Shown in pieces: positions 20,394 through 32,224 of a stretch of 64,000 nucleotides of DNA (position 1 is its first letter; the number at the start of each line of letters is the position of its first letter). The stretch comes from Dipteris shenzhenensis (taxonomy: Eukaryota; Polypodiophyta; Polypodiopsida; Gleicheniales), in NCBI GenBank assembly GCA_047967505.1, contig CM106541.1, one strand, 5' to 3'. The notes beneath the pieces were generated by a model that was given only the letters and a program-made list of their open reading frames with translations, was not told the DNA's origin and did no database searches. The position numbers and the translations under genes are program-made.

Positions 20394-20962
20394 AAGAAGG
20401 GTGAAGCAATTTTTCAACCCATACAACATTTTTTGAATCGTCTACTTTAGCCTATCATACAACGTATAGTAGCTACACACCAAAATTTTGTTTTTCTCAC
20501 GTTTGTCAACATTTTAAAGTTTGCAAGGTTTCACCTACATGATAATTTAGTGTTTTCAAGGAGATTGAACAACCCATACGCAAATTGAGGCAAATAAAGC
20601 TTTTTGGTTCATTCCATGGGCATTTCTTTATCTATAATGAAGAGAATTTTGATTATTGTATTTTAGGCATGATTTTCACTCGAGATTCAGCCTTTGGAAG
20701 CTTATTGCAAGAAAAATTTCTATGGAACTACTCCACTCATGTTTTTAGATTAAAATTTAAAGCTCTTATGACCCAAATGGAAGCAATCAAAGAAAAACAC
20801 ATTGCAAAGATGAACAATTGATTGATATGTGGAAGATACACATAAGAAAAGAATATTCCTTTTCCTTGAAACTTGGAGCTCAAGATTTTGAAGTCTCTTC
20901 AAATCAAACACGTAGTTGATTTCCCACTCTTAACAAGGTTGATTTCTCGCTCAACTCTTAAA

Positions 20963-21054
20963 AAAGTTTCATTCCTTTGAAATCGAGTAGTTTGACAATT
21001 TCCTCAACAAAGTTTCATTCCTATGAAATCGAGTAGTTTGACAATTTCCTCAAC
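20963..21054. repeat. ~46-bp tandem duplication
   Basis: AAGTTTCATTCC followed by TGAAATCGAGTAGTTTGACA occurs twice in direct succession with one substitution. Confidence 0.85.
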
Positions 21055-21569
21055 TATTCTTTGTAAGGTAGTTTCTTTTTTTGGGGTCTTCACTGAAATC
21101 AAACATATGGTTGATTTCCTTTAGCCTAGGAAAGCTTTTATTTGGTCTTCATAGAATTGGTCAATTTTGTGACCCATTTAAGTTTGTCAACTCTAAAGGA
21201 AGAGTGCTCATCTTTTCTTCATGTTTTTGGAGAGTGCAATCATTTTTAAGACTTCAAGAAAAATTGTGATTGTTCAAGAGTCTTCATCAACAATAACTTC
21301 AAATCAAATGCTTGGTCGTTTTGACTCAATATAGAATCTTGGGAGACAAACAAGGCATTTCTTTAGCACTCATACTAAATTAAATGATCCTCCTAAAAAA
21401 CTTCATATTGAGATTTCTATAAGGGCATGTCTAACGCACTTCTCCACTAAGCCACATCTGCATATACAAGTCATTACCCTCCACCATTTCTCTCTTAGAT
21501 TCCAATCTTCAACTCTTAAGTAGTCCCTCCATTCATCTATCTATCGATTGATCGCTCATTGTATCTATC

Positions 21570-21712
21570 TATCTATGTGTGTGTATGCACGTCAACGTGC
21601 ATGCTTGCATGTGTGTGTGCATGTGCACGTGCATGCGTGTGTGTGTGTGTGCGCGTGCACGTGTGCATGCGAGGACATGCATGTGCATGCGTGCGTGCGT
21701 ACATGTGTGTGT
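21570..21712. repeat. Alternating purine-pyrimidine (GT/GC/AT) tract
   Basis: About 140 bp of TGTGTG, GCATGTGCACGTGCATGC and similar alternating steps, preceded by short ATCT repeats. Such tracts can adopt Z-DNA; that is a property of the sequence class, not shown here. Confidence 0.85.
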
Positions 21713-22974
21713 GAAGACTCGACAGAACCCCATTTCATAGTAAAATTAAAACAGTTTTGGTAATAGAAACAAAAGAGAAAAATCCTATGAGACATTACAA
21801 AAAACCGACAGGTGCACAATTTACAAAAGACTGATAGAATGCATGACTATACAGACAAGTTCTGCTTTGATAAGTCGTTCACAAGCATCAATTTTATTGA
21901 AGAGGGGAGTCCGCATACCTGCCACCATCCAACAAGAAAAATGATAAGAACCATATTTTAAATTAGTTGGGAAGACAGGAGTCATAAACACCCCTCCCTT
22001 GTTATCAAGATCACAATAAAAATAGTTTCTCATGCTATAGACTTATAAAGCTCATTTTTTAATTTATGCTTTAATTGTAAAAAAATTTTGGGGTGAATTT
22101 AAGAGGAAAAGCAAATAAATAGTTATGTAAGGTGAAAAAACTTAGTATATTTAGGCGTGTGAACTTAAAGGAGAAGGAGGAGGGGAGAAATTAAGGATTA
22201 GAGGAATAAATGTAATTTTAAGATTTAGAGTATAGGGCAAGGAGAATTTATAAGAAAGAGGAGCTTAAAGGAATTTCAAAGGTATTTAAAGAACAATTTT
22301 TAAGAATTTTAAAAAAGAAGAAAATTAAAGAAAGAAGTTTAAAGGAGGGATTTCAAAGAAGGAAAAATTAGAAAAATTGGAAAGAATAAGTAAAATAGAA
22401 AGGATTTGAAGGAATTAGAAAAAATACGAAGCAATATGGAGAAATAGAGAAAAATTAGGGGGAAATAGGAAATTAGGATAAGAATTAAAGAAAAAAGGAG
22501 GGAAATTGAGAGAATAGGAAAGAAAATAGGAAAAATCTAGAAGAAATTGGAGAAGAAAGGAAAAAATAAGAAGAAATAGGGAGAAATAGGAAACAATTAG
22601 GGAAAAATAGGAAATTAAGATAAAATAAAATAATATCATCTTTTGTGGGGAAGGTGTGGGGTGGGGAAGGATGAAGCTCGCTTGAAGAGTAGCATTTCTT
22701 CCCATAAAGGGATCCCATCTTTTCAAATTGGGGATGCGAGAGCATAAGCCCAGTGTTAAAAATGTGACTGGATAATTAATGCGATGCTATTGAGCTTGTA
22801 AAATGCAAAATTTCTTTAAAATAAAAAAGGTAACCTTAATGAACTTTGAGAAAAACCACTCTTAAGAACAATATTATTTATTCTCTCTCAGAGCCATGGC
22901 GAGGAGACCACGGTCGACCACACATAGTAATCAACATCAATGCTCTATCATGAGTTTCATGCCACCCACCAACC

Positions 22975-23215
22975 CCGTTCACCATCGGAGCCTCTCTCTA
23001 TCGAGACCCTCTTGTCCATTCTAAGCCGCTCGGTGGACTTAGTTCCTCAGACAACATACAAAGGACCACCATAGTGATGGGACACCGTTGTTCCCATCCT
23101 CTCCATGGGCTCAAACAATCTGTATGAAAAATTACGTTACATTTGTATTTGTCTTGGATGCATATGCCTATTGAGAGGCTCCATTCATTAAGCTCATTGT
23201 ATTTGGTTTTCTCAG
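22975..23215 (-). repeat. Inverted repeat, left arm
   Basis: The reverse complement of this segment (including GAGCCCATGGAGAGGATGGG and GGTCCTTTGTATGTTGTCTG) recurs on the plus strand at about 32950-33200, diverged but easily aligned. The two arms bracket about 9.7 kb containing the intact 582-aa gene. Confidence 0.75.
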
Positions 23216-23741
23216 TCTCATAGACCTTTCAACCAATCAAAGATTTTAATAAAGACCATACAATTGCCATCAAAGGCATGGTTTCTCTGAAGGGTTTTTT
23301 CAGATTCGAAAGGACTTCTTGAGGGTCGAGACAGCGAAGGTGTGAAGGTACTTAGGATCCAAGCCTCTTCATCATCTTCTTCAAGCCTCTTCTCTCCTTT
23401 CTTCCGTCACTTCCCTTCTCTACCTTCTTTCCCATCCACTCTCTCCTCCAGTTTGATTTCCTCTTCACTCGGACATGTCTACCCTGGATAGATGGTGGAG
23501 AGCAAGGCAAAATTTCCAGTTCTGCCCACCTTTCCGATCGTCCGTTACGATTACGGTGTTTGCCGGGTCATGATGTCGTATGATTTGGCTGACGTCATCC
23601 TGGTGGGAGTTGATATGCCTGGTACCCTTGCGTCCAACCTTGGGATCCTGCAGCAGCAGGAGGAGGCCGAAATTTCCTGTCTCAGCTGTGGGAACGTGTC
23701 AATGCAAGGGTGAGGTTGTTTATATTCCTAAAATGTACTGG

Positions 23742-24190
23742 TCAGGCGATTGATAATGTGAAGCATATGATGGTGGCCAAAAGTATTTGGAAGCATTTGG
23801 CGTCCTTGTACTGCAAACCTCTCCCTTGAAGAGTCTCCATGGATTTGAACCATACTTTCTTATTGGCTGTGTGTCGTGAAGCTCCGCTGTCTGCGTACCA
23901 GCCTTCCTTGCCTTCAATAGTGCATAAGCTAAGCAATGCTCAACGACCGTGAAAAACTCTCTTGTAGTCATGGATATGTGGAATGACATGGTTGGTTGTC
24001 TTCCCTATGCTTAGTACAAGGGCTTGGGCATCTTTGTCTTCCCATGCTTTGAGCTCTCTGGATCTACAGCCATCTTTGGTCTTTCCTAAAGCAACCTTGA
24101 TATCCGTGGGCATCGGATCCACCCCCATTGTGATCTTCCAAAGCTCCCCACCCACCAGATGGCTTCAAGCTTCCCTACTCTAAAATTTGT
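23742..24190 (-). pseudogene. Degraded copia gag/protease relic
   Basis: Minus-strand pieces read GELWKITMGVDPMPTDIKVA and AWEDKDAQALVLSIG (gag helices), then, further on, GWYADSGASRHTANKKVWF, a copia protease active site (DSGAS). The pieces lie closer together than in a full element, so most of gag is deleted. Confidence 0.6.
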
Positions 24191-25330
24191 AATTGTCATA
24201 GGAGTGGTTGTGGAAGCATCAATTGAACGAATGGAAGTAGCACTCCAATAGACCTGGCTTCAGAAAATTACATAGAAATGAAACAAAACTTGTTGTAGCA
24301 AAAACAGGCTTAGCAGACACCGTTCTTTAAATCGGGGCCACCTTCGAACTTGGAGGGACTCCTTCCTTCATAGTGAAAATAGGAGTTTTGATGTTGACTC
24401 TCAACAATCACCATACCTATCGTAAGTTCAACACATGAGTTATGGTTTCTTCCATGCATGATGCAATAAGGGTGGGTGAGATATGGGCCAAAACAATATC
24501 TCGAAGTCACACTAGATAGCCTAACTATAGAATTGAGAGAAAACACAAACTTCTAGTCACACAATGATGTGGGAAAATAGCTCACAAAAGAGCAGAAAGC
24601 TTGTAACAAGGGGGCTGGGCAAAAAATACTAATCCAAGTGATTGCTTTGTTGAGTTCACTAGAGTAGGGCACTCCTAACACTCTTAAGTCCACGCTGCAA
24701 GGATGTAGCACATCAGTATTGCTATTGAATGACAAGAGGAATGAGAACTATATACAGGTAATATGAATGACATTGAATGACGAGGAATGAGAACTATATA
24801 TAGGCACATGCCTTGCTCTTACCTAGTTAATTGGGTTTGCCTTGACCAGATTTGTCAACTGAACCGACCTGCATCAATCATATTGTCGATTGGCTCTCCT
24901 CCAGACTGGTTTGACTTTATTGCTATAAGTGTAGGCGCCCACTGTGGTCACGAAGTATTGTCTTATACATCGTGCGTCTTGCTATAGACTTGCTTGGTGT
25001 ACATAGACCTCCAAAATGCTGTTGGCAAGTGGGCATAACCTAACCCTAGTAAGTCTATTCTCTACCTAGTCTATTCACCCCTTGTCCTCCTCATTTGGGG
25101 AACTCGTAGGTGGGTCAGAGACTTCTAACACAGGGGACAGGGAGGTCGCCACTATAGCCTTGTAATGATACAACTATAGTGATACCAATGGAAGTGTTTG
25201 AAGGGTATGGCAATTGATATCACAGTCATCACACACTTGGGAGTTCCACTCTGCTATTAGTCAACGATAGCACTCTCTCTATGTAAGATTATAGCTTATA
25301 GACAATAAAAGTAGTGGAGATTGTACAACG
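24190..25330 (-). repeat. Direct repeat copy A (gag start, LTR and flank)
   Basis: Aligns collinearly with about 31015-32170 and its far end with 32800-32900. It contains a minus-strand LTR ending at 25130 (CTTCTAACA) with a TATATATAG box near 24793. The homology continues past the LTR end into flanking sequence (GGCAATTGATATCACAGTCA), so this is a duplicated genomic segment and not just two insertions of one element. The primer site and the inner LTR end are deleted in this copy. Confidence 0.7.
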
Positions 25331-25525
25331 TTGAAAAAGTTGCAGTAGCAGCACAATGGAATGAGCTCCATCTCAAGCCTTCTTCCACATATAGCAAGTT
25401 TGTTCGAATCAGCTAACACCTCTGCACACTCCTCTTTAGGAACACCTCCGAACAACAGCCCTAAACCTCCTCTCATTTTGCTGGCTCAATACTCCCTCCA
25501 CACATCGGGTATCTAGCCAACCGTG

Positions 25526-26300
25526 GCTCTGATACCATGTGAGAAGTGCGGCGGATTTGGACAGAAATGGAGAGAGAGAAAGAGAGAGCAAACCACACAA
25601 CAACCAAACTGGAAAGGAGAGAAAGAGATAAGAGAGACTGCCGAGGGATCTCAAGTCAAAACCCACAACTATAGGGAAAACCTCTGCTATAGATAGGCAC
25701 AACTGTGCTCCACACTGATGCCCTACAAGTGTGGAGAAGTATAGGCAGCCATCCCCCCTGCTCAGTTGCCCTAGGTGGGCCGACCCCGGCAGGTGGGCCG
25801 ACTCCCTCTCCTGCCACGCAGCCCTATAAAGGGCCTGCCCCCTGCCATGCACAGGACGACTGGGCAGCCTCAGCCTGCTGCCCTATAAAGGGCTGCCACA
25901 CAACCTTTAGGGGCTCAACCCCTGCCCTACACAGCCCAACCATGAAAGGTAGGTGGCCGACTAGCAGGCTGACCAACATCTGCCTACAAAAAGGCTCCTG
26001 GGGGGGCTGGAAAACAGCAGGTATGCTGCCCCAAAGGTGGCCACACGGGTCCACCACAAGGGCCTGACATAAGCGCCCCCAAGAGAGCTGCCATGCAGCG
26101 ATCAGCAAGCCAAAGAGGAGAGGCGCAGTACACCACCATCGCAGCCCTATCGGGCCCTGAGCCTCCTCCACCCAGGCACCTCTGTCCTACTCTACAGTTT
26201 GCAAACCTCACTGGGAGCAGGCACAAAGACCCTCACTCAGCCTAACCTAACCTCTCATGGGGCCACATGCAAGACCCTCCCTCCATACCTAACCTAGCCA
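25526..26300 (-). mobile_element. copia primer site and probable GC-rich LTR
   Basis: GCTCTGATACCA at 25526-25537 is a minus-strand copia primer site, followed by TGTGAGAAGTGCGG, the inner LTR end. The following ~760 bp are GC-rich with repeated CCCTATAAAGGGC motifs (TATA-like on both strands). The outer LTR end is not defined, so the right limit is approximate. Confidence 0.5.
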
Positions 26301-26314
26301 TGTGACACCAGGAG

Positions 26315-27045
26315 ATGTTGAGCTCCAACAGGATCTGGGTCTTGTTCATTGGGTCCATGAGATAGAAATCAAGTAAGGGTTCAATAGACTAGGTAGAGGA
26401 CACACTTAACAGGTCAGGTTGCACACCTACCAGCAACATTTCGGCAGTCTGTGTACACCAAGCAGGTCTGCAACAGGACCAGCAATGGATAAGTGAAGAC
26501 TGCATGGCTGGAGGTCAGAAAGACAGTCTGCAAGATGATCTGCCAGGGCCTATCTATAGCCCTGACAGTAAGGCACCTACACCCGCAGCAGTTCTCTGTC
26601 AACCTGGAGGAGAACCAGTCAGCTACCTGGTCGGTGCAGGTCGGTCAGTTGGCAGATCTGGTCAGGGTAGTTACAGACCCAGTCGGCTGCATTAGGGCAG
26701 GGCTAACTGCCTATATATAGTCCTCATTCCTCTAGGCATTCAACGGCAAAACTGAAGCCTCTACATCCTCGCAGCCTGGATTGGAGTGCTCTACTCTTGT
26801 GAATTCAGCAGTGCAGTCAACTGGATTGATGTTTTGTGCCCAGCCCCTTTGCTGAAGCTTTGTGCTCTTTTGTGAGCTGTTTTCCCACATCAGTGCTGAG
26901 TGGATGAATAGAAGTATGAGTTCTGTCTCTCTCATCTCCTCTTCTATCTGCTGTCTAGTTTCTGCAGTGAGGCTGTGTCTATCTAGAGTGATTGGAAAGT
27001 GTTTCTGAGATCATTCTGCTGAGTGAGGTTTGACTACCTCTGCAG
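26315..27045 (+). mobile_element. Solo or partial LTR, plus strand
   Basis: Same LTR family as 31321-32082 but in the opposite orientation: AATAGACTAGGTAGA and GTGTACACCAAGCA near the start, TATATATAG at about 26713, then TTTGTGCTCTTTTGTGAGC, CCCACATCAGTG and TAGAGTGATTGGAAAGT toward the end. No primer site or gag follows, so it is a solo LTR or a fragment. Confidence 0.6.
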
Positions 27046-28092
27046 CCACACCTGATGAACCAGTAGCTCCTGGTCTTCCAACTTGGTCACCTGGCCCTTC
27101 CTTGGTTGCTCATCTGCTGAGTTTGCTGCAGGTTAGATGCAGCTCTTGCTGCAGCCTTACTAATAACTCTTCGACTTCTAAGCTGCTCTTCTCTTGGCTC
27201 GAAACCCACGACCATGTCCATGTCAAACTACATGGTAGAAGGAAATGACACGCCAGTAACAACCTATACACACACCAACATACAGGCTACTACAAACACC
27301 ATGCACATTGCAGACTAAGGGCTAGCACAAAAAGTAACCTAACCAATGGGTCACAACATGAAGAAAAAATTGTTCAATTCATCTTGCTCAATTTAACTCT
27401 CCAGCTCATTGCAGCTTGCCTCCAACAAAATTGGTGTCAACCAAAAGGACAAATACACATAGCTACATCCACTGATAAGGAAAACTATAATGAAATTAAC
27501 GCCTCGAGAACACCCTGCTAAGTTTGCAGGCCCTAATATTGTAGATGATCAATTTTTTAAGACATAATACCATTGATCTGTACAGTTGCAGAGGTCATCA
27601 ACCCTTTATTCGTGGATGAAAGCTTTGAGAGCTTTAAAAATTAAAGAAAAAATGCTGTGTGTGTTTGCTAAATACCCTGCCATTTAAATCTACTATGTGC
27701 TGTCATAGTATCTTTAATGTCATCTGTGCCAATGCACTACCCACAAATCAGATGAAATTTGATGTGGATAGCCTTTTTACGAGTCTGTCAATGAGCTGTC
27801 GTTCCTCTGAGACCAACTCTCTCTACTGTCCTTAAGGTCGCTGCTGAGCTAGTCAGCCTGAAGTATAAATGTACCACTCCTCCCCGCCCCCCGAAAAAAA
27901 AAAAAAGTTATGTTCAAGGAGAAAAAGGCAGGAGACGGGGGAAGCTGTGGGTAATTCAAAAGTAGTTACCACTTTCCTTTCCTCAGAAATGAGGGGGTCA
28001 GCTCAACCTTTGATACAGAAAGGACAAGTTGACAAGAATAAGTTTAAGGCAACCTGCCCTCTCAAAACTGCACCGACCCAACAACACAACAA
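27046..28092. other. 3' flank of the 582-aa gene
   Basis: No ORF of interest. As the gene lies on the minus strand, its 3' UTR should lie in the upper part of this stretch. A poly-A run at 27894-27905 follows a CCCCGCCCCCCG stretch. Confidence 0.4.
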
Positions 28093-29841
28093 CTAAACAA
28101 TGGCATGCCGAAATCCTGCCTGTGCTGTATGTGACAAACCATCCGCACACTCTGCTGTTGGATCCAGAGAACCAGAAATCCCTTCATACCACTTGACATT
28201 TTCTTGATAGTAGTTATCAACAGGTATGCTCCCAAGAGACACATCTGCCCCAACAGTAACTGCTCCATCTTGTCCGTCTGGCTCACAACGTTTTGGATCT
28301 TCACCAGCTAAAATACCCTTACCTTCACATGGAGGACACGAGTCCTTGACGGCATCAAGCCAATATTCATCTTTGTTACCAGGTTCTCTCTCCCTGCTGG
28401 ATGAAAGCCCGAGTCTCTGTCTCTGCCAGGGAGTATTTGAATCATCATGATCAACAAGCCCACTCTCATCTTTGTTCCTATTCTGGGCTTCTTCCCAATC
28501 CCCAAGTGCTGGATGGCTTAAGATCACCTCATCTGCTTGATCCTTTGTCATTCTCAATTCATCCACGTTTCTAAGCCTCTGAGTCATGCCAACCAGGTCC
28601 TGTGATAAACTAAATAAAGCATCTTGAGAAAGGCTCCCCAGCTTTCCCTCGATAACCTTAAGCTCCATGCCAAGGTCATGGACCTGTTGAAGAACAAAAT
28701 TGCGAGCTTCTATTTCATCCTTCACGTCAAACACCAAGGCTTCTTCCTCTTCTTGGTCAAACAATGGGATTAAACCGATCTGCGAACCGCTGGGCCCAAC
28801 GAATCTGTGTATAATCCTTGCACTGCCCTCATGAGGCCCAGGCTTGTGCCCAGAGTGGACGGCGTAAAGTTTGAAAACCGCCTGCCCCTCCTCATTGTAT
28901 GTGAAGGTCTTATCTTTTTCATTGTAGTTGGTGATTGGAACGATGGCCCTTATGCGAAAGCCGCAGCCACATCGTTTGGACGAGTATCTCTTTCGTTTCA
29001 AAACCCCTGGTTTCTTTGCGTTTGGTTCGCCAGCCCTATGACAGCAATAATCCTTTACTTCAGCAAGAAAGGGTTTGTACCTAATATACTTTTGCCGGAT
29101 GCAGAGGACCACCTGATGTTTCACAGCCAGTTGTTGCAGACGCTGGGGAACATCTTTGGCCTGAACCTCAAAAGACTCGGTGTACTCAAAACGCCGCCTT
29201 TTAGACTTCATCTGGTTAACAGCCTCATCCGAGCAACAGACCGGGCAAGAAGCGACACAAACCTTTATGTATGACTCAGGAATGCCGTAAAATTTGGCGC
29301 CGACTGTCCATACCTGCTTGACCCTCTCGATGGTTTCCTTCAAACCCCAATGCTTCAAATCTGCATCACCATGGCACCCTTGGACAATATCCTGCCACTG
29401 ATTGACGTGGGGAACGAACTGATGCGGATTGTTCTTAAAATAGAGCACCTCCGTGCCCTCGCCATCCACTTGTGCATGCAATTTGTCCTGGATGCGCTTC
29501 CATCCGGTAAGGTACGCCGTGTCCTCGTTGCGATCCTTCCACACTCCACGCCACGAAGCAAGGACCGCGGGGGAGGTGGCATTCCGGATCTCTTCCGGGG
29601 TAGCGTAACGGCTCTCGAGAACGCATTGAACCATGAGGTGATGCGACGAGCTGTTGAAAGTGTAGAACTGGTTAGAGATATGGGGCTCAGGGTCGACGAA
29701 GGGGGGAGGGGGGAGGAGGGGGAGGGGGTCGAGGTCGGCGTCGGAGTCGACATCATCGAGGGAATCAGCGCTGTGGGAAGGGGGGGAACTGTGGGTGACG
29801 GGAGGGAGGATGAGCTCGGGGGCGACGAAAGAGTCGGCCAT
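28093..29841 (-). CDS. Uncharacterised zinc-cluster protein, 582 aa, intact single exon
   Basis: I do not recognise a named gene. The frame is uninterrupted over 582 codons, with ATG in a good context (CCC ATG GCC). Residues 1-55 are acidic and Pro-rich (low complexity). Residues ~75-145 form a globular segment (EEIRNATSPAVLASWRGVWK). Residues 157-203 read H157-x6-H164 ... CVASCPVCC (C199, C202), an HHCC arrangement like integrase-type zinc fingers. Residues 264-334 read YCCHRAG, CGCGF and HSGHKPG: a C-x-C ... H-x2-H cluster like the WRKY-GCM1/FAR1/FLYWCH group. Residues ~365-425 look coiled-coil; the C-terminus is acidic and Ser-rich. It is probably a nuclear DNA-binding protein, possibly domesticated from a transposon or related to CaRF/ALS2CR8-type proteins; this is inference. 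Neighbours are LTRs and repeats only. Confidence 0.85.
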   Translation of the reverse strand: MADSFVAPELILPPVTHSSPPSHSADSLDDVDSDADLDPLPLLPPPPFVDPEPHISNQFYTFNSSSHHLMVQCVLESRYATPEEIRNATSPAVLASWRGVWKDRNEDTAYLTGWKRIQDKLHAQVDGEGTEVLYFKNNPHQFVPHVNQWQDIVQGCHGDADLKHWGLKETIERVKQVWTVGAKFYGIPESYIKVCVASCPVCCSDEAVNQMKSKRRRFEYTESFEVQAKDVPQRLQQLAVKHQVVLCIRQKYIRYKPFLAEVKDYCCHRAGEPNAKKPGVLKRKRYSSKRCGCGFRIRAIVPITNYNEKDKTFTYNEEGQAVFKLYAVHSGHKPGPHEGSARIIHRFVGPSGSQIGLIPLFDQEEEEALVFDVKDEIEARNFVLQQVHDLGMELKVIEGKLGSLSQDALFSLSQDLVGMTQRLRNVDELRMTKDQADEVILSHPALGDWEEAQNRNKDESGLVDHDDSNTPWQRQRLGLSSSREREPGNKDEYWLDAVKDSCPPCEGKGILAGEDPKRCEPDGQDGAVTVGADVSLGSIPVDNYYQENVKWYEGISGSLDPTAECADGLSHTAQAGFRHAIV

Positions 29842-31010
29842 GGGAGCTCCGAGAGTCAGGGAGAGGGGAGGAGCAACATGGGGAGCAAGATCTGGCTACG
29901 GAGAAGGCAAGCTCTGTGGCTACGGCGATCTTCTTCTACAAGCTCTGGGTATGGCGAGCTATGGCGGGTGATGAACGAAAAATGAATGGCCTCTGATGCA
30001 CGTCACCCCACTCCTAACCATGGTTTACAATTGACTTCTGCACAACTCTACGTGAGTAGGAAGGAAGTTGCAGCAAGATACGCAAGATACGATAGCGGTC
30101 CATATTGAATAGAACTTATGTCAAGACTCGTACCATGTTAGAAACATGGTGATAGTAAGAGCTAGTGCACACGATGCCAACGATGGGCCTCTGGTGGTGC
30201 ATTTTTTATGTTGGCATGCCTTTCGAGGGCGGGATGAAGGGCGACTGATGCTTCATTTTGCAATTCCAAAATGAAGGGTGTCATTTCCAGCACCAATGCT
30301 TAATTTTCGCACCAACCAATAAAAGGCTGCCATCTGGTCCTGCCATAGCATCTGGTCCTGCCATAGACTGCATTGCCTTCAATGCTCAGGACAAAGATGG
30401 GCAGGCCAATCAAAATGCTAAGCTCTCAGATACAGACTCATTGCAGAGCTCCCTGCATGTTCTTACATCTCTCTTTCAAACAACCAGAGCTGCATTAAAT
30501 GCTTCACTGTTTTGGAGCTCATTTTGACATGTGAACAAAATGTTCTCTAGGCACCAATCGCGCATTTGGTCACCGTGTGCACTAAGCCTAAGAGAGAGCC
30601 AAGCATGAGATGTGACACAAGGAATGAGGCAAGTACACTGATTAAGATTGCACGATCATAGTAAAAGGTACGTGCCTTTTATTGGCTGGCTAGTTAATCT
30701 TCCTAATACATACACCTCATATATGAGGTCATACATAGAATCAAAGTCAGCTTGAAAGGTCAAGTGACCCTACAATAAACTCAAAGGATGAATTCAGTGG
30801 CTGTAGGACACATTACACCCACAACTATAGGACTACTCATACTGGAACTCAGATTTCCAACAACCATTCCTTTCTTGTATGTGGTATCTAATGTCAATGC
30901 TCTCTTAAAATGAGAGTCTCTCAACACTTTTACTTGAACTACTGCGCTTCAGATAAGTTTTTTCAAGGGTGCGAGGACTACTAGATGGCATCTTAAAAGC
31001 TTCCTTGCTT
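29842..31010 (-). promoter_or_regulatory. Upstream region of the 582-aa gene
   Basis: Immediately upstream (29842-30000) the sequence is GC-rich and purine-biased, as expected for a 5' UTR of this gene on the minus strand. Further out there is no domain or defined repeat, apart from ACCATGTTAGAAACATGG (30133-30150), which contains a short palindrome and resembles an LTR edge. No TATA box was assigned. Confidence 0.35.
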
Positions 31011-31320
31011 CTCTGAAATTTGGAATTATCGTAGGAGTGGTTGTGGAAGTAGGAAAAGAAGGTATGGAAGTAGCATCACCAATAGACGTAGCTTTTGAAA
31101 ATTACAAAGAAATGAAACAAAACTTGTTGTAGCAACCAAATAGGCTCAACACATACCTTTCTTTGAATCAAGGCCACCTTCAAACTTGCAGGGACACCTT
31201 CCTTCAGAGTGAAAACAAGAGTTTTAATGTTTACCCTTAGCAAGCACCACACCTATTGTAGATCAACACACGGGTGGGCCAAAACAATATTTCAGAGCCA
31301 CACCTGGTGCTTTGATACCA

Positions 31321-31451
31321 TGTTGGAGAACAAAGGTACAAATCACTCAAACCTCATGTAGCAGAATGATCTCAAAAAACTTTCCAATCACTCTAGATAG
31401 GCACACAACTAGATAGCCTTACTACAAAAACTAGACAACAAATTGAAGAGA

Positions 31452-31492
<41 letters not shown>

Positions 31493-32082
31493 CAGACTTC
31501 TATTCATCCAATCATGTGGGAAAATGGCTCACAAAAGAGCGCAAAGCTTCAAGCAAAGGGACTGGCACAAAACAATAATCTAGGTGATTGCACTGCTAAG
31601 TTTGCAAGAGTAGAGCCATCCAAACACTCTTAGGTCCATGTTGCCAAGATGTACAGGCTCAATGTTGCTACTGAATGCCAAGAGAAATGAGGACTATATA
31701 TAGGAAATTAGCCTTGCCCTAACCCACCCTATTGGGTATGTATCTACCTTGACCAGATTTGCAAACCTAACCAACATGCATCGACCATATCACAATTCAC
31801 CAACTGGTTCTCCGCTAGGCTAACCTAATTTTGCTAGGCCACTGGGTGCTTGCCATTGCCATAAATGGGCCAAGGTATCGATCTTGTAGACTTTTCTTTT
31901 AACCACACAGTCTTCTCTTGTCCATAACGAGTCCTACTACAGACTTTCTTGGTGTACACAAACCTCCAAAAGGCTGCTGGAAGGTTTGCATGACCTAACC
32001 CTAGTAGTCTATTCTCTACCTAGTCTACTGACTCCTTGTCCTCCTCATTTGGGGCTCATAGGTGGGTTAGTGACTTCTAACA
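31321..32082 (-). mobile_element. copia LTR, minus strand (762 bp)
   Basis: Bounded by TGTTGGAGA at the primer-site side and TTCTAACA at the outer side, an imperfect inverted terminal repeat (TGTTGGAGA against TGTTAGAAG). A TATATATAG box lies near 31695. A (GA)n run (31454-31491) sits within it. No associated pol survives to the left. Confidence 0.65.
31454..31491. repeat. (GA)n microsatellite inside LTR
   Basis: About 18 AG units. Confidence 0.9.
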
Positions 32083-32155
32083 CAGGGGATAGGGAGGCTG
32101 CCACCCTAACCTGGTAATGATACAACTGTAGTGATACTAATGGAATTGTTGGAAG

Positions 32156-32224
32156 TGTATGGCAATTGATATCACAGTCATCAGTAATTGTATGGCAATT
32201 GATATCACAGTCATCAGTAATTCG
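32156..32224. repeat. 34-bp tandem duplication
   Basis: GTATGGCAATTGATATCACA with the following GTCATCAGTAATT occurs twice in direct succession. Copy A of the larger repeat has it once. Confidence 0.85.

Larger units (their letters stand above)
17421..22900. other. AT-rich gene-poor stretch
   Basis: No conserved domain in any frame. Contents are local tandem duplications (about 17.71-17.91, 19.78-20.39 and 20.96-21.05 kb), an AAC-rich stretch near 18.84-18.93 kb, a GT/CA-rich tract at 21.57-21.71 kb, and a strongly purine-biased block at about 22.15-22.62 kb. Confidence 0.5.
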
